Of a stretch of 64,000 nucleotides of DNA, positions 12,955 to 25,200 are shown in pieces; position 1 is the stretch's first letter; each line of letters starts with the position of its first letter. The translations under genes were made by a program, and so were the position numbers. This stretch comes from Solea solea (Eukaryota; Chordata; Actinopteri; Pleuronectiformes; Soleidae). The notes beneath the pieces were generated by a model that worked only from the letters and a program-made list of their open reading frames with translations, was not told the origin of the DNA and did not search any database. The stretch lies in contig NC_081142.1 of assembly GCF_958295425.1 (NCBI RefSeq), positions 22,588,530 to 22,652,529 on the forward strand, read 5' to 3'.

Positions 12955-13754
12955 AGGAAAGAAGCAGAACAAAAGACTTTTGACCAGAAAAACAAACAAA
13001 CAAACAAACAGAACTATAATGATGTCATGTCATGACATTAAAATGTATAGATGCGAGTTCCTGTAAATGATGAACTCTAGTAAACAAACATGAGGGAGGT
13101 TTGACTATGCTGTAATGTTTCTTTTTACAGGAATATTTATAGGAAAATGATGGTGATTTCTTTTCTTTCTTTTTCCGGAAACCAAAGAGACACAAAATGC
13201 CTTCAAATATATATTTGTAAACAAACAAACATCTATTTAAAGTTCTTTTTTGACGACATACACACACCATAAAAAACCCAGTGATTTTGACAGAAACAGA
13301 CAAAATTCTGTTCACACGTATTTTTGTGACTATGTAGCTGGTACTACTTTTATATATGTATATATATACATATATACATACGTCCTCATATATATATATA
13401 TATAAGGATTGTTGTTTAAATTGACAAAAAAAATAAAAAATAAATAAAGGAACATTCCACTCGAACATGTCAGGCACATGCAAACTGAAGCAACTGGAAG
13501 CAGACATTCCTTTGTTTTTTTGACATATTTTCAACCATTAGTGCCTTTTTTTTTATCTATAACACGTTATTAAGCCAAAAAAAACATTTACGATGGCCAT
13601 ACTATCCACTGGCTAAGAGACAATCGACGTGTGTGTGTGTTCTGTTGTAAACTGCACGTGAAAAATAAGCTTTGAGACAACGTTTTGTACTAAGAAAAAA
13701 ACTGCCTTTATCCAGTCTGTCCTCCTTCCTCGAAGGCTTGAATTGAATGTCACA

Positions 13755-13757
<3 letters not shown>

Positions 13758-13791
<34 letters not shown>
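13758..13791. repeat. (GT)n microsatellite in the klf2 3' UTR
   Basis: An alternating GT run of about 34 bases. It may vary in length within the transcript. Confidence 0.95.
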
Positions 13792-13793
<2 letters not shown>

Positions 13794-13983
13794 CTGTCAT
13801 CCTCCCGAGCGTTTGAAGTCAGGGGTCTTTTGCTCACGACATCTCTCCATTGACAAAGGGCTACACAGTCTTTGGCAATAACAATTGTTTTGTTTTTTGT
13901 GTCTTGAAGAAAAATGTACTTTGCCTTGTACATAGATGATTTTTTTTATATATATAATGTAAATAGTCTATTTTAATGTACAT

Positions 13984-13989
13984 ATTAAA
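13984..13989 (+). terminator. klf2: Candidate klf2 poly(A) signal ATTAAA
   Basis: ATTAAA about 1.03 kb after the stop codon, at the end of a conserved-looking T/A-rich stretch. It is the best candidate for the main cleavage signal, though the AATAAA-like motifs near 13440 remain possible. Confidence 0.4.
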
Positions 13990-14010
13990 CTAAATGAACA
14001 AACATGACGC

Positions 14011-16040
14011 CTGGAGTCCTGAGTGTGATTGTCAAAAACAATAAGCACAACACTGCATACAATACAGCATCCAGCGTGGTCTCCTTCACACTTTGGTTGT
14101 ACTTTGAATTACTGTAGGATAATTTCCTAATTTTTCTGATGAATCCTAGCAGATTAACAAGTTCCCTCTTCCTTCTGATGCTCAGTTTGAACTCGAGCAG
14201 CTCACCGTGACCGTGTCTATGATCCTAAACGCACCTGACATGCTCCCGTGCGATCGTCTGATTAGATATTTGCGATAACAAGGAGTTCAGCAGGTGTACC
14301 TAATAAAGTGGCAAGAGATCTTTGTTTATCTTTTGCCTCGTGTGTCTCAATTTTATTTTGTGCCAACAACGATTTTTAAAAGCAAATTCGACACCTACAT
14401 TTCAGTTTGGCCTTTAATTACATCTCCTTTTATTAATAACACTATCTTATTCAAATATCAGGACATTTCATTTTGTAGCAATAACTCACAACATGACTAG
14501 AATAATGTCAGCTATGGACGTGAGATTTGGAGTTTCATTGACAGGGAAAAACATGAAGACACCAAACATCCTGGAACTGATGATAAATAAAGTAAAGATG
14601 AGGTTTCAAAGGTTGATTACTGAGATATCAGGACATTTTGACTCACAACAGATGTAGAATATTTCAGCTTAGGATGTGAGGTGTGGAGGTGGTGCAGCAG
14701 GTGAAGGTCGGGGTCAGAGGTGCTGGTGACCTCTGCTCCTCCTCCTCCTGCAGCAGCAGCAGCAAAGTCAGACTGCTGATGCTTCCCAGCTGGGACCGAG
14801 CGTCTGCCAGAGCGCTGTGGCAGCTGCCTATAAATACAAACATTACACTGACATAATTACAGAGGCTCGATATAGATGGGGAGTCTGCGTCAAGGGCACA
14901 GGGGCGAACCACAGTGAGTGGGAGGGAGGGATGGTGGGACGAGGGTAGGGATGGAGGGGGAGAGGGGTGAGGAGGAAGAGGAACCCCGTCTGAAATAAAC
15001 TGAGAAAGACCCACAAGGGATGAGGGAGAGTTCACGAGGGAGTGAGGAAGAAAAAAATGTGCAAGAAATGGGATTTTCATAACTGTGATTTTCAGGTTGA
15101 TTTTTTTATTCCAGCACCTAGAGCATCTATCTATCTATCTATCTATCCGTCTAACTAGCATTCTATCCATCTATCTAGTGTTAGATCTAACTAGCGTTCT
15201 ATCTATCTAACTAACATTCTATCTATCTATGAGCAGCTTCAGGATGCATTCAAGAAACCTCGTAAATGTCATCACTTACTGCATAAACTCCACTAACTAA
15301 ATACTTTCTTCTCCTGCTGCTGCCACCTAGTGGTAACAGATGCAGGACAAAATGAGGTCTCATTGGAGAAGAAAAGATTTGTTTTCTGTCGTTTAAATTT
15401 TAAACAAATCGTTGGCCAGCAAGTAATCACAATTGCAGAATTCTTACAGTTTTTTAAACGTTTCTATTTGTTAATTTGTCACACAAAACAAATAATATTC
15501 ACATATTTGAGTTAAAAGCGCTGTATAACAGTCTTTGAATGACTATGATTGACCTTCAGCTGCAGCTCAGGTCATTTTTGTTGTTGACTCGTCTGAAAGT
15601 CGTCACTACCTCTTTATTTCACTGTCACACATCTCTGTGTCATTTCTACAACGGCCCCATGTCGACCCCGAGGGAAAAAAAGGGAACCCAGCCAGCGTCC
15701 CCTGTGCCACTATCATCACCAGATCAACTCAAGTGAAAAATGAAACACTTTCATTTCACTTTTTCAGCATGGTACACGAGCGTGGGAATGTGTGATTTGA
15801 GAGAGGAGAGGGTGCAGGTGGTTTTGTCTTATTTTAAATTTTAAATACCAGCCCAGATCCAGCTGAGGCTCAGAAGACGACCACAGGTATGTTAAATGTG
15901 TCTTAAAAACTTGCATATTTCAATCAGTTCTAAATTATTTTATGGGAATAGAATTAAACTAAACATGTGTTGTCATTATGTGGTGTTTTATGTAGACAAA
16001 AACAAAGCAGAACAAGGAATATCAAAGCACAATTACATAC
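14011..16040. other. Intergenic between klf2 and eps15l1
   Basis: No exon is recognised. It contains a GGAGG-rich stretch at about 14910-15000 and an imperfect (TCTA)n array at 15124-15230. Confidence 0.45.
15124..15230. repeat. Imperfect (TCTA)n tetranucleotide array
   Basis: Blocks of ctat repeats separated by 'ctaactagcattctatcc'-type interruptions, which suggests an old array with local duplications. Confidence 0.9.
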
Positions 16041-16060
16041 CTGCTCTCCTGCACCAAAGT

Positions 16061-16268
16061 CCATTGAGAAAATCAGTGTTTTTAGCTTGCGGGGACACAG
16101 GAGCTGCTGCTCTACTGCTGCCTCGTGTGGTCACTTTGTGTCACCGAGGTAAATCTGATTTCAAACACTGAAGTCACAAAAACAAGACATTTGAGCTCAC
16201 CGATGGAAGCAGCAGTGGTGCAACAACTCCTGTGTACAGTGATGTTAAATTGTTGATTTTCTCTATGG
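16061..16268. mobile_element. Fold-back (inverted-repeat) element, copy 1
   Basis: The left arm 16061-16124 (starting ccattgagaaaatcagtg, ending ctgctgcctc) is the imperfect inverse of the right arm 16205-16268 (starting ggaagcagcagtgg, ending gattttctctatgg). Similar two-armed copies lie at 51511-51700 and 61480-61667, and a single arm is at about 40262-40320. The repeated architecture marks a non-coding inverted-repeat transposable element. No target duplication was recognised. Confidence 0.7.
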
Positions 16269-17107
16269 GGTTTAGTGCAACGAGTCAGTTTTATCCTTCA
16301 AAAAACGCAAACTGTCCCTTTAATACTTTCTTTTTAGATTTTGGTTGTTTTCAAACACACACACACACGTGCATGCTTCCCCCTTCCTCACGATCTCACC
16401 CTGATATTCTCACTCGGTGTGAGGCTGTAGACACACACTCACACACTCTTGTGCAACAGTTTATCTCAGGTGACCTCCACCACATCATGTGCAGCTCCAA
16501 CCAAACACTCCCATAAATAACCTCCTGTGAGAGGTCAGAAGGTCACAGGAGGAGATAACGTAGGCACTGAAACTGTCACTGTGATACCTCTGAAGCCTCC
16601 TCATCCATGCTCGGAAACAGAAACAGCAGAAGCTCTGTGACACCGTGTCTTCACCGCTGCAGTAAGTGATGATGAGGCAGATAAGACTCGGCAGAAGAAG
16701 TTGAAACATTTTTCTGGTGAAATCCAGCTTTATCAGCTATTTGGAAAAAAACAAAACAAAAAAAACCCACCTTTTACATTGGAAAACTACTTCCAGGAAA
16801 GATTAAGCCAGGACTGCCTGAGGGAATGTGGGAATTATATGAATGGGAAGAGGATGCCATCTACTGGGGAGAGCTGGAGACTCCCACTGGAATCATCTGT
16901 TCTCAATAAACTAAACTAAACTAAACTAAAACAGACAGAGACAAGAAAGAGAAACACTTTCTAAAATGTAAAGTGAACATTTCTCAGTGAAACTAAAAGT
17001 ATTCAGGATGACATTGCACATCATTTCAAAGTAAAAGTGTTGATGATGATGATGCAAAATTACAAAAAGTAATGTGGACAATGTTAAGTAAAACACTAGA
17101 TAAGCTT

Positions 17108-17164
17108 ATATATATATATATATATACACACACATATATATATGTATATATATATATATATGTA
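17108..17164. repeat. (TA)n/(CA)n microsatellite
   Basis: Alternating TA with a short central CA block. Confidence 0.95.
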
Positions 17165-17789
17165 TATCTTAATGTTGAATTTAATACATTTAATAATGTG
17201 GTAAATATAATGTATCGTTATTATAAAAATGTCAGTTTGGATCAGTTCTTATTAAAACTTTATAGTAAATCGGTCAGTCTGAGAACCCTGATGTAGTCTA
17301 TCATTTTGAGGAGATGTTTGGTAAATGTATTAAAACTTAATTTCATGCATATAAATCTTAACTAAAAGAAATCCTGTTGGGAAAGAATTATCTCCCGTGG
17401 GCCATTTGTGGGTCTCGACTCAGTATTTGTGAGAGGTAGAAGCTGTTTTTTTTTAGCTCCTGCACGGAGGAAAAATCCCTGTCGCTTAGTTGAGAAAGAA
17501 GCAGCAGATCCTGAAACACCTCACGTTTACACTCCGCTTGTGTTTGACCCACATTCCCATTCAAGAGCTTCTCATTTCCTCTTCTTCATGACTGCTGGGT
17601 AAACACTAGCCTAGCAGGAATTTCCTGTTATTCCATACGGAGACAGTTAGCATTTGCTAACATGGCAAATCAGATCGCTTGGCCTCCAGCTCGTGTGTCC
17701 AGTTTATGTCCGCTGTGTTTGCACAGTGTTCTTTTTTCCACTCTGCACAAGCTGCGGATTCCCCGCTCAATCGACAGTGTGTCACATTA

Positions 17790-18012
17790 AATGTGGATAA
17801 TTCTTCATAATCGATTAATCTGTCGATTATTTTCTGCTTGTTTGGTTGATAAAATGTCAGATAATGTTGAAAAATTTTGTAAATCTGCGTTTACTAAACC
17901 TGGAAATGATGATGGTCTCGCATGTCTTGTTTTTGTCCACAGATCAAAAATGAAACCAGAGTAACCTGATTAATCAATTATCAAAATAGTTGGTGATTAG
18001 CCCCTAATAGTT
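17790..18012. repeat. MITE-family copy ('attaatcg..ttagcccct')
   Basis: It shares 'cataatcgattaatctgtcgattattttc', 'tttggttgataaaatgtcagataatg' and 'aaaatagttggtgattag' patterns with the element at 56880-57256. Termini are degraded and no target duplication is visible. In this list the long pattern is a composite description of this locus. Confidence 0.6.
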
Positions 18013-19418
18013 TCCAAGGATTATATTTCAGTTTATCTCAGCTACTTTCATCTTCGTGTGCTAAAATGTTCAGAATGACATGTTTAAAAAAACACTGACC
18101 TTTGAATCCCATTTGAAAAATTGCTAATATTATTTATAAGTCGGTAACAAAATATGAACAGTAAAGGTGCGTTCCATTAAAATCGGAAGTGGGAGTGATA
18201 AATGTTTGTTAAATGTTTGTTTTTGATGTTTGTACATTAATTTAGCGTCATAAATCTCATTTTTATCTACTGAATTCTGCATCAAAACAAATGCAGAATT
18301 CTATATTCTGAAATGATGTAAAAAATATTGTCGCACATGTTACATGCTCAATAAATGTTACAGAACTGTTTCCTGCCAACATGGCAGTGTAAACAAATAC
18401 AGTCACATGACTTTCAGAGCACTGTGGAAGTGTGATAATGGTGTAAAACTCACCAGCTCGAGAACTGCGATGTGTAGCTTTGAATGTGCGGATTAAAAGC
18501 TTCAGACTGAACTCTGACCTGTAGGGGGCAGCATCGCACCTCTCTGTGTACAGCCTGCTGGAAATGATCGGAAGAAGAAGAAAGAGAGAACTCACAGTGG
18601 CATCACCTGATTGAACTGAAATGTTTATTCTAGTAAACAGTACAGAGCGTGTAGAGAGAGGATCAGCGTCTCTTCTCTCAGCTATAGTAGTGTAACTGCA
18701 GTTAACCTTCGTCTCTTCACTTTTTATGGGACAAATATAATAAGACATAATACTATAATACAGACTGTATACACATTGTATGCATCTTCAGAGAAAAAAC
18801 AGAACAAAAAAGATTATTTCACCTTCATGTGAGGAACGACAGCAGAGTGAGATGACGCGTTACAGTGAGATAAAACAAGCGTGTAAACTTGAAAAGTTTA
18901 ATGTTAAAAAAATAACGTGGGTTTGAGCGGCGGCAGCCGAGCAGGTGCATAAATAAACAAATTTGTTTAAAAAAAAAAAAGACATATAAGACGCTATATA
19001 TATATATATATATATTGAAAACAGACTCTTACATAAAACAATAAAAATAAACATGGTCTATTGCACAATGGGAGGTATCACGATGACAAATACAATGTGA
19101 ATGATGACCGTCTGAGCAGCGCACGCCAACAGTCGTCAGATTTATATCACAACTTAAATCAACCTAACGTGTTTAAGCTTGAACCTTTGCCCAAATTATT
19201 AATTCAACAATAATTTGTTGCTGGTTTAGTAGCATTTCCATAAGAAGCGTTAAAGGTACCATGTTTGAGTTTCATGTTGCAGCTGAACGTCTCTCACCTC
19301 ATTCTTCCCTTTAGAGAACTTACAAAGCCTTCAGTAAACGTTTAGTTTGTCCACTGTGGTCCAAAATGGTGGCCTGTGTAGAGCTGACCCTGCTCCTGAA
19401 ATACATAACATACATACA

Positions 19419-19651
19419 CAGGGTTCCCACACCTTTGTTGACATCAAACTCAAGGACTTTCCAGGACCAATTCCCTCACAATTCAAGGACAGAATGTCAC
19501 AGCTAAAGATGGGAGGACAACTTATAAGAGCTGCTTCATCCATGACGTCCACTTTTAGTGATCTGCAACTGGACAAGTGATTGTCCTTGGGATCAGTGGG
19601 TGGCGTCGTAACAAGATTTTTTAAGGATTTCAAGGACCTGTGGGAACCCTG
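19419..19651. mobile_element. Short inverted-repeat element with CAGGGTTCCCACA ends
   Basis: The left end CAGGGTTCCCACACC and the right end GGTCC-type ...TGTGGGAACCCTG form a 13-bp perfect inverted terminal repeat over a 233-bp element. The interior 'tcaaggactttccaggacca' and 'aaggatttcaaggacc' recur at about 30615-30695 and 31045-31075. It is non-coding. The CAGGG ends suggest a hAT-type MITE, but the flanking 8-mers do not match, so this is not proven. Confidence 0.75.
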
Positions 19652-20169
19652 TTTATATGAAAGACAACATATCATAAAATCTGGCAATTCTTCTCTCAAA
19701 ATTAAGCATAATTATTTTATACTTTCCACATCTACATTTTTTAAACACCGCACCTCAGACGTGTTTACTGTGCACGGCTTAGAGAGAAGTCAACTCACTC
19801 TGTAACAGGGTCACTCCTCTTCTTCTCCTACAGGAACACAGTTTGTAACGGCTACAGTAAAAGTCATATGTGATATGTAAACATGACATGTAAACAAACA
19901 GTTAATAATGACATGGCAGGGAGAGGCAGTTCACAAAACTGCTCAGCTTTAACTGCACCAGCGTTTGAGTTTCCACGCGTGTAGAACATGCGTCCTCTGT
20001 CCCCCAGCATTGTCCTCACATACAGAACAAACTGTCTAATGCTCAGTTTAATCCTGACTCACTCAGACACCAGATAACTGTTCTCATTTACACTTTACAT
20101 ACGCTCTATTAAACTTAAAACAAAATCCTGCGTCACATTTCAGTTTTTACTATTTAAGTCACCTTTTTG

Positions 20170-20790
20170 CTCGTTTCAGTCTCTGCATTGGTCCGATATG
20201 GGTTAAAAATGTATGGGATCGGACATCGGAAAGATGAAAATGTGAACTCCGATATGAACCAAAAATCCTATATATATATCGCATAATTTACTCAGCGAAG
20301 ACTGCAGAATATTTGAAATTTGCTTGAAATGGCTGTCGCTAATAGCTTCGCAGGGTGTAAAACGACTGATATCGGTAGATACTTAAGTCTGTGATATCGG
20401 TATCAGTATCGGAATAGCTGATATCTATGGAATTAGATTTGTGTCAATATTTTCAAACAACAAAAATATTAATTTAATCATTCAAAAATACTGCATTTTA
20501 TTGTTTGAAAATACGCTCCCTGGAACTCGTTCTCCATCGAAATCCAACAAAATAATTGTAAATATTATAATGTTTATAATCTGACAAACTTTAGATATTT
20601 ACAATTATTTTGTCAGATGCCGATTGGGGGAAACTTGGGGAACAAGTTCCAGACGGACAGCGACTCCAAGCCTGTGACGATTTCTGGTCCACTGAGCTGT
20701 CACTCCAAAACTCTGTAGCCAATCAGCAGGCAGCTTCTAAAAGCCTGCCCACAAACAAAAAAAACCCACAATATTTTTGAATGATTAAAT
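20170..20790. repeat. 'gatatcgg' repeat with internal palindrome
   Basis: 'ccgatatgggttaaaaatgt' and 'gatatcggtatcagtatcgg' motifs flank a fold-back at 20531-20630 (ctccatcgaaat... opposed to ...tgccgattgggg, with 'aataattgtaaatat' in both arms). A related arrangement is at 35220-35970. Confidence 0.6.
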
Positions 20791-21263
20791 CCAAAAAATA
20801 CAGCAAAAAATACAGCAAAATAACAAACAGCTGACTCAAAGTGAAGAAACTTGAAAAAATGTCGCTACCGCCGCTTCAAGTAAAAGGGAGACAACTCACG
20901 TAAACATGGAGGCGAGTGGTTGGAGCCCGTCATACAGCACTTTTGATTCACAGATTTTTTTCAGTTTCCAGCTTAACGACAAAACTGCGGCAGCTCCTAA
21001 AACAACCCTGCCCGTCTGCACAGTCACAAAAACGACTACTGTGGAGCTTTAAATGTTCTTTTAAAACAAAAACATGTCAAATATCATTTATATCAACGAA
21101 GCGTTAAATGGAGCATCTCAAGAAAATAAAACCAAAGTTATTAAAATCTCCACTCTCTAGAAATGAAATGAGGTCAAACGTAGCAAAAAAAAAAAAAAAT
21201 CCCTCACAGTCCAACGTGTGGTGACGTCACAGCAGTGGGGTCAAGCTTTTAGCTCCATGTGTA

Positions 21264-21339
21264 CATATATTTGTATGAATATATGTGTATATACATATAT
21301 ATATACACATTACATTCATATATATATACATATGTATAT

Positions 21340-21385
<46 letters not shown>
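21264..21385. repeat. (TA)n/(CA)n compound microsatellite
   Basis: Long TA runs with CA and catt interruptions. The overlapping open frames (repeating Tyr-Ile or Cys-Val) are artefacts of the repeat. Confidence 0.95.
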
Positions 21386-21389
<4 letters not shown>

Positions 21390-21549
21390 TGGACAGAAGC
21401 TGAGGTCTCCACACACACTGTTTCTCTGCATACTTCTCCGTGTGGTTGATATTTAAAAAAAAAAAAAAAAAAACTTAAAAATTGGGTAACAAGAGCCATA
21501 TGAGAAGATTAATATCACTTTCATTTCTAACCTGAAACGTTGGCAGGGC

Positions 21550-21566
21550 GGGGGGGGGGGGGGGGG
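21550..21566. repeat. Poly-G run
   Basis: Seventeen consecutive G residues just after 'gcagggc'. Confidence 0.95.
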
Positions 21567-22147
21567 CAGAGGAAGTGAGAAGAACCTCTGCTAATTCCAG
21601 CGGTCTCACTTCACATGTGGATCTGTGACGAGTGTTTCCTGAGGGACAAACATGGAGGACACACAACGAAAGATCATCCTGAGGAGTGAAAATCCAAATC
21701 CAGCTTCCTCCACATGCCTCTCTGTCTTCCTATAATATGATCTTGTAATATGATTCTGAAGCATAGATCTGCATCAGTCGACATCAGTAGATCCACGAAC
21801 AAACAGCTTCTCCTTGTACTTTCTCTTTTAGCGACTGATTTTAGCAGCAGGTTTAGCTTCTAGAACGCACTGAGTGAAGGTGGAGATGGAGAAACAACAA
21901 ACAGTGGAGATGATGATGTGTCAGGATTGGTCCGAGTGTGAACACAGTGCGTCTGGTTGCCTCCTCTTCATCTTCTTCAGTTTTCTTCATGTCAGTTTTC
22001 TTGTTCTTGTTCTCTTGTTTTGTTTTTTTGGGCCAGGAGTTCCTTCTGCTCCTCATACGATGAGTCATTAAGTGTTGGGGTGGGGGACGAGGAGGGGTGT
22101 GTATATAAGAGGGAGGTGCATGTGTTTGTTTGTTTGTTGGCGGCAGG

Positions 22148-22294
22148 TCATGCGTTGGACATCTCGGCCTTGCTCAGAGCGATGGCGAGCTCCAGGTCTT
22201 CTTGCTCCTGCTGCCGCAGCCTCTTCAGCCGCTCGCGTTCGGCTCGTTCACTCTCCCTCTTTGCCCACTCCAGCTGCTGAGCCTCGTTCCCGAA
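22148..22294 (-). CDS. eps15l1: eps15l1 exon 24 (UIMs, stop)
   Basis: Residues 911-958, from [10 protein letters not shown] after acceptor ctgtag to ...LSKAEMSNA and TGA. It encodes both ubiquitin-interacting motifs. The second has the core LELAIALS with the conserved Ala and Ser that contact ubiquitin. Confidence 0.96.
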   Translation of the reverse strand, partial: FGNEAQQLEWAKRESERAERERLKRLRQQEQEDLELAIALSKAEMSNA

Positions 22295-25200
22295 CTACAG
22301 ACACGGAGAGAAAGTGACATGGAATCTGCAGAACTGCCCACAATTTATCAACTCCTTATTTTGGGTTATTTTAACGGACGCTGTTGAAACACTGACGTCC
22401 CTTTTGGCTTTAGTATCAAGTATCACATCTCCATCAACCTGTCTCCTCATTTGCATAAGATATCTATACATACAAAGCCAAATAAAATATAAGAAATATT
22501 CACCAAATATCCAAATATTCTTAACTCTAGTGAAGAAAAGTGATGAAATTGATGAGGATTCTTGAATGCATCCCGTGCTGCATTACTCTCACTGAAACGG
22601 TTTATGGATCAGTTTTTTTAATGATTTCTTTGTGATATGGAGCAAAGAAACCAGACAATATTCACATTTAATCAAAAAATATATGAATTATTAAAATAAC
22701 TGGCTTTAAATTTAGTAATCATTACATTTTTGCAGATCTAGTGTGTTGACCTGTCCAAGACACTGTATGATTGAGGACATGTAATAACAATATCATAATT
22801 TATCAATAAAAACACTGTTATTAGTGACTAGTGAAATCAAACAGGTGAGAGTGTAGTGGAACTGAAGAATTCCAGCATGCGATTTCACTCAAGAAACAAT
22901 TTTTCCTAACCCTAACCCAACATTTTTCCAGTTCTTTTCCAGCGACACATGATGTAGGATCTACAGACACATGCTTCTCCACATTCTGCATTTGTGCACA
23001 ATAAAAGGTGTGTTTTAATCTCTTACCTTGACTTTTTCAGGTCCTGTCAGAGAGTTGGGATTACAGAACAGAGAGATTATCAGACGGGAGTGGATCTAAT
23101 TCACAGGACATCACACGCACACGGCAGCACATGCAGAGAGACACTGTCTAGAGTTGCACCGTCGCTAGCATCGTCTTCAGCTACTCGTCAATGACTTTAA
23201 TGACTGACCAGTTAGTAAATAGAAGAATTATTACAATTAGAGGTCGACCAATGTAGGTTTTTTCTATGGTTGACGCTGATTTTTTAGAAATCAGTGCAGC
23301 CGATAATTGATGCCAAATGTTCTGACGCATATATTTAGCCAAATTTCATTTTATAACTGTGTTAAAATAATGCATCAATTTAATACTAAATACATGAAAC
23401 AGGTCATCAAAAAGCTAAAAGAATGCAATATTCAGTGGAAAAATAGAGTTTTAGTGACTTAGCAACATTTATCAAGTTTCTGAGAACAACAATTTGGCAA
23501 GATTGATCAGCGCAACCGATAAATCGCTCTACCTCTACTTTACAATGCTAACAAATGAGTGAGTGAGGCTGAAGTAGAAGTCAATCAGAGCCTCAGGTGA
23601 GACGATGGACAGGTGAAACTGAGCTGTCACTCGAGTGTGAATGAATGAGGGATAACTCCACTGTGATGAGAGTGAGAAAGCCTAGAAAAGTGTGCACTTC
23701 AAGGATAAAAGGGAGGATGTGAGTGAGGAAAAGGAAAACTCCAGTGACACACGATACAACATGCGTTACACGACACATGCAAGGACTATAAAGAACTATC
23801 TTATGCACACAAACAAACAGAGAGCCACTTAATGCAGGTTAGACATATTCAGGAGCTGAGAGTTGAGAAGTGATACTGCTGTGTCTTTGTGTTAGGAGCT
23901 GAAAATCGAGTGGCACCAAATTTCCCACTAAGTTTATACCTGTGTGACACTCGCACACAGAGACAGGAGGAGAAATTCACACTGTCATCCACAGTGTGAG
24001 CATCACTCCAACATACTGCTAACTTGTTTACTTACTCTGCACCTCTGTCAGAAACTGAAAAACAAAACCTCGATATTCTTCCTGTCAACTCAAAAACACC
24101 GACCACAGAAAGGGCGGACACCTTTTCCTGCATCGCAGTCAAACTGCAGCTCAGCAAACAAACAGCTTCAATGACTGTCACACTTCAGGACAGCAGAGCT
24201 TTACTTTATCTAAAACCAACATTAACTGAAGCTAGTCTGAGAGAAAAAAGTAGTGTGGCTCTTGGGGACGATCAAGGGGATTTAAAATGTATTAGATAAA
24301 CACGCCAAGACTCTCCGATGTGACTGATGACTCAAACAGTTCACTGAATAATGCAATGAAGAAATCTGCTGCGACCACAATGTGGAAATATCATGTTAAT
24401 TTCACAACAGAAAAGATTGAAAGACAGAGTCAGAATTTGGGCGTTTTCCCGATATATCGGCATGTCGTCGGCATAACATAAGAACCTACAGCACCAACTC
24501 TGTTTCAATAGTTGTAAACGAGATAAAAATGTGGTTTTACAATGGGAAACAGGTGATTTCAGAGCAGCTTTTGTGGTTTCTGGTCCGTTTCATCTCGATC
24601 AATCACCAAACGCGGGTTTCACTTACTCCCATACAAACCCCTCAAAATCATAACCTTTATGTTGGGAGTAAAAATGAAACCTCTCAGCTCAACTGAATCA
24701 ATGTGTAGCAGCCAAAACTCTATTTACCGACAGTACAATCAAGGTCTTATGCACATGGACACAGAACTTTCCCTATATGATCTTTTTCTTTATCATTTTT
24801 CAAAGGTTTCCGTAAACATGACATCCCCAAAGCCTGCAGTATATATGACCTGACCTGTAAGATAATAGTGTTTTCCCCCTGTATTTGTGTTTCGCTTTTG
24901 TTTTATTGATTGAAAAATAAAAAACGCAACTACTCTGGGACCCGTTTTCCAGAAATTGCATTTTAAGGCAACCATAACACTGAATTCTGTGTAAATAAAA
25001 AGTCAATATGACACAAAACGAGAGATACTTTAGGTTTTTTGAAGAGTGGTTGTACAGGGAAAGCTCATTGTCACTGAAAACATGGCTACATGGGGAGCAT
25101 AGTTAAAAACTGATTTTTGGCAACTTAAAAACAACACTATTAGACAGCCTTCTCTGGCAGAAAACTGAATGATTTCTTGTGTCTGAGCTGTGATGGTGGT

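Larger units (their letters stand above)
12955..14010 (+). other. klf2: Probable klf2 3' UTR
   Basis: An AT-rich tail with several ATTTA-type motifs, TA and GT microsatellites (13370-13402 and 13758-13791), and an ATTAAA poly(A) signal at 13984-13989. AATAAA-like motifs near 13440 could give a shorter transcript. The end position is inferred from the signal only. AU-rich motifs fit the unstable mRNA known for KLF2. Confidence 0.55.
18250..22147 (-). other. Region downstream of the eps15l1 stop codon; may include its 3' UTR
   Basis: Nothing coding is supported here. On the - strand the clearest AATAAA downstream of the eps15l1 stop is at 18624-18629, which would imply a 3.5-kb UTR containing repeats, so the real end is unresolved. 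The stretch includes the MITE at 19419-19651, the 'gatatcgg' palindromic repeat at about 20170-20790, TA/CA tracts at 18995-19015 and 21264-21385, and a G run at 21550-21566. Confidence 0.35.
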
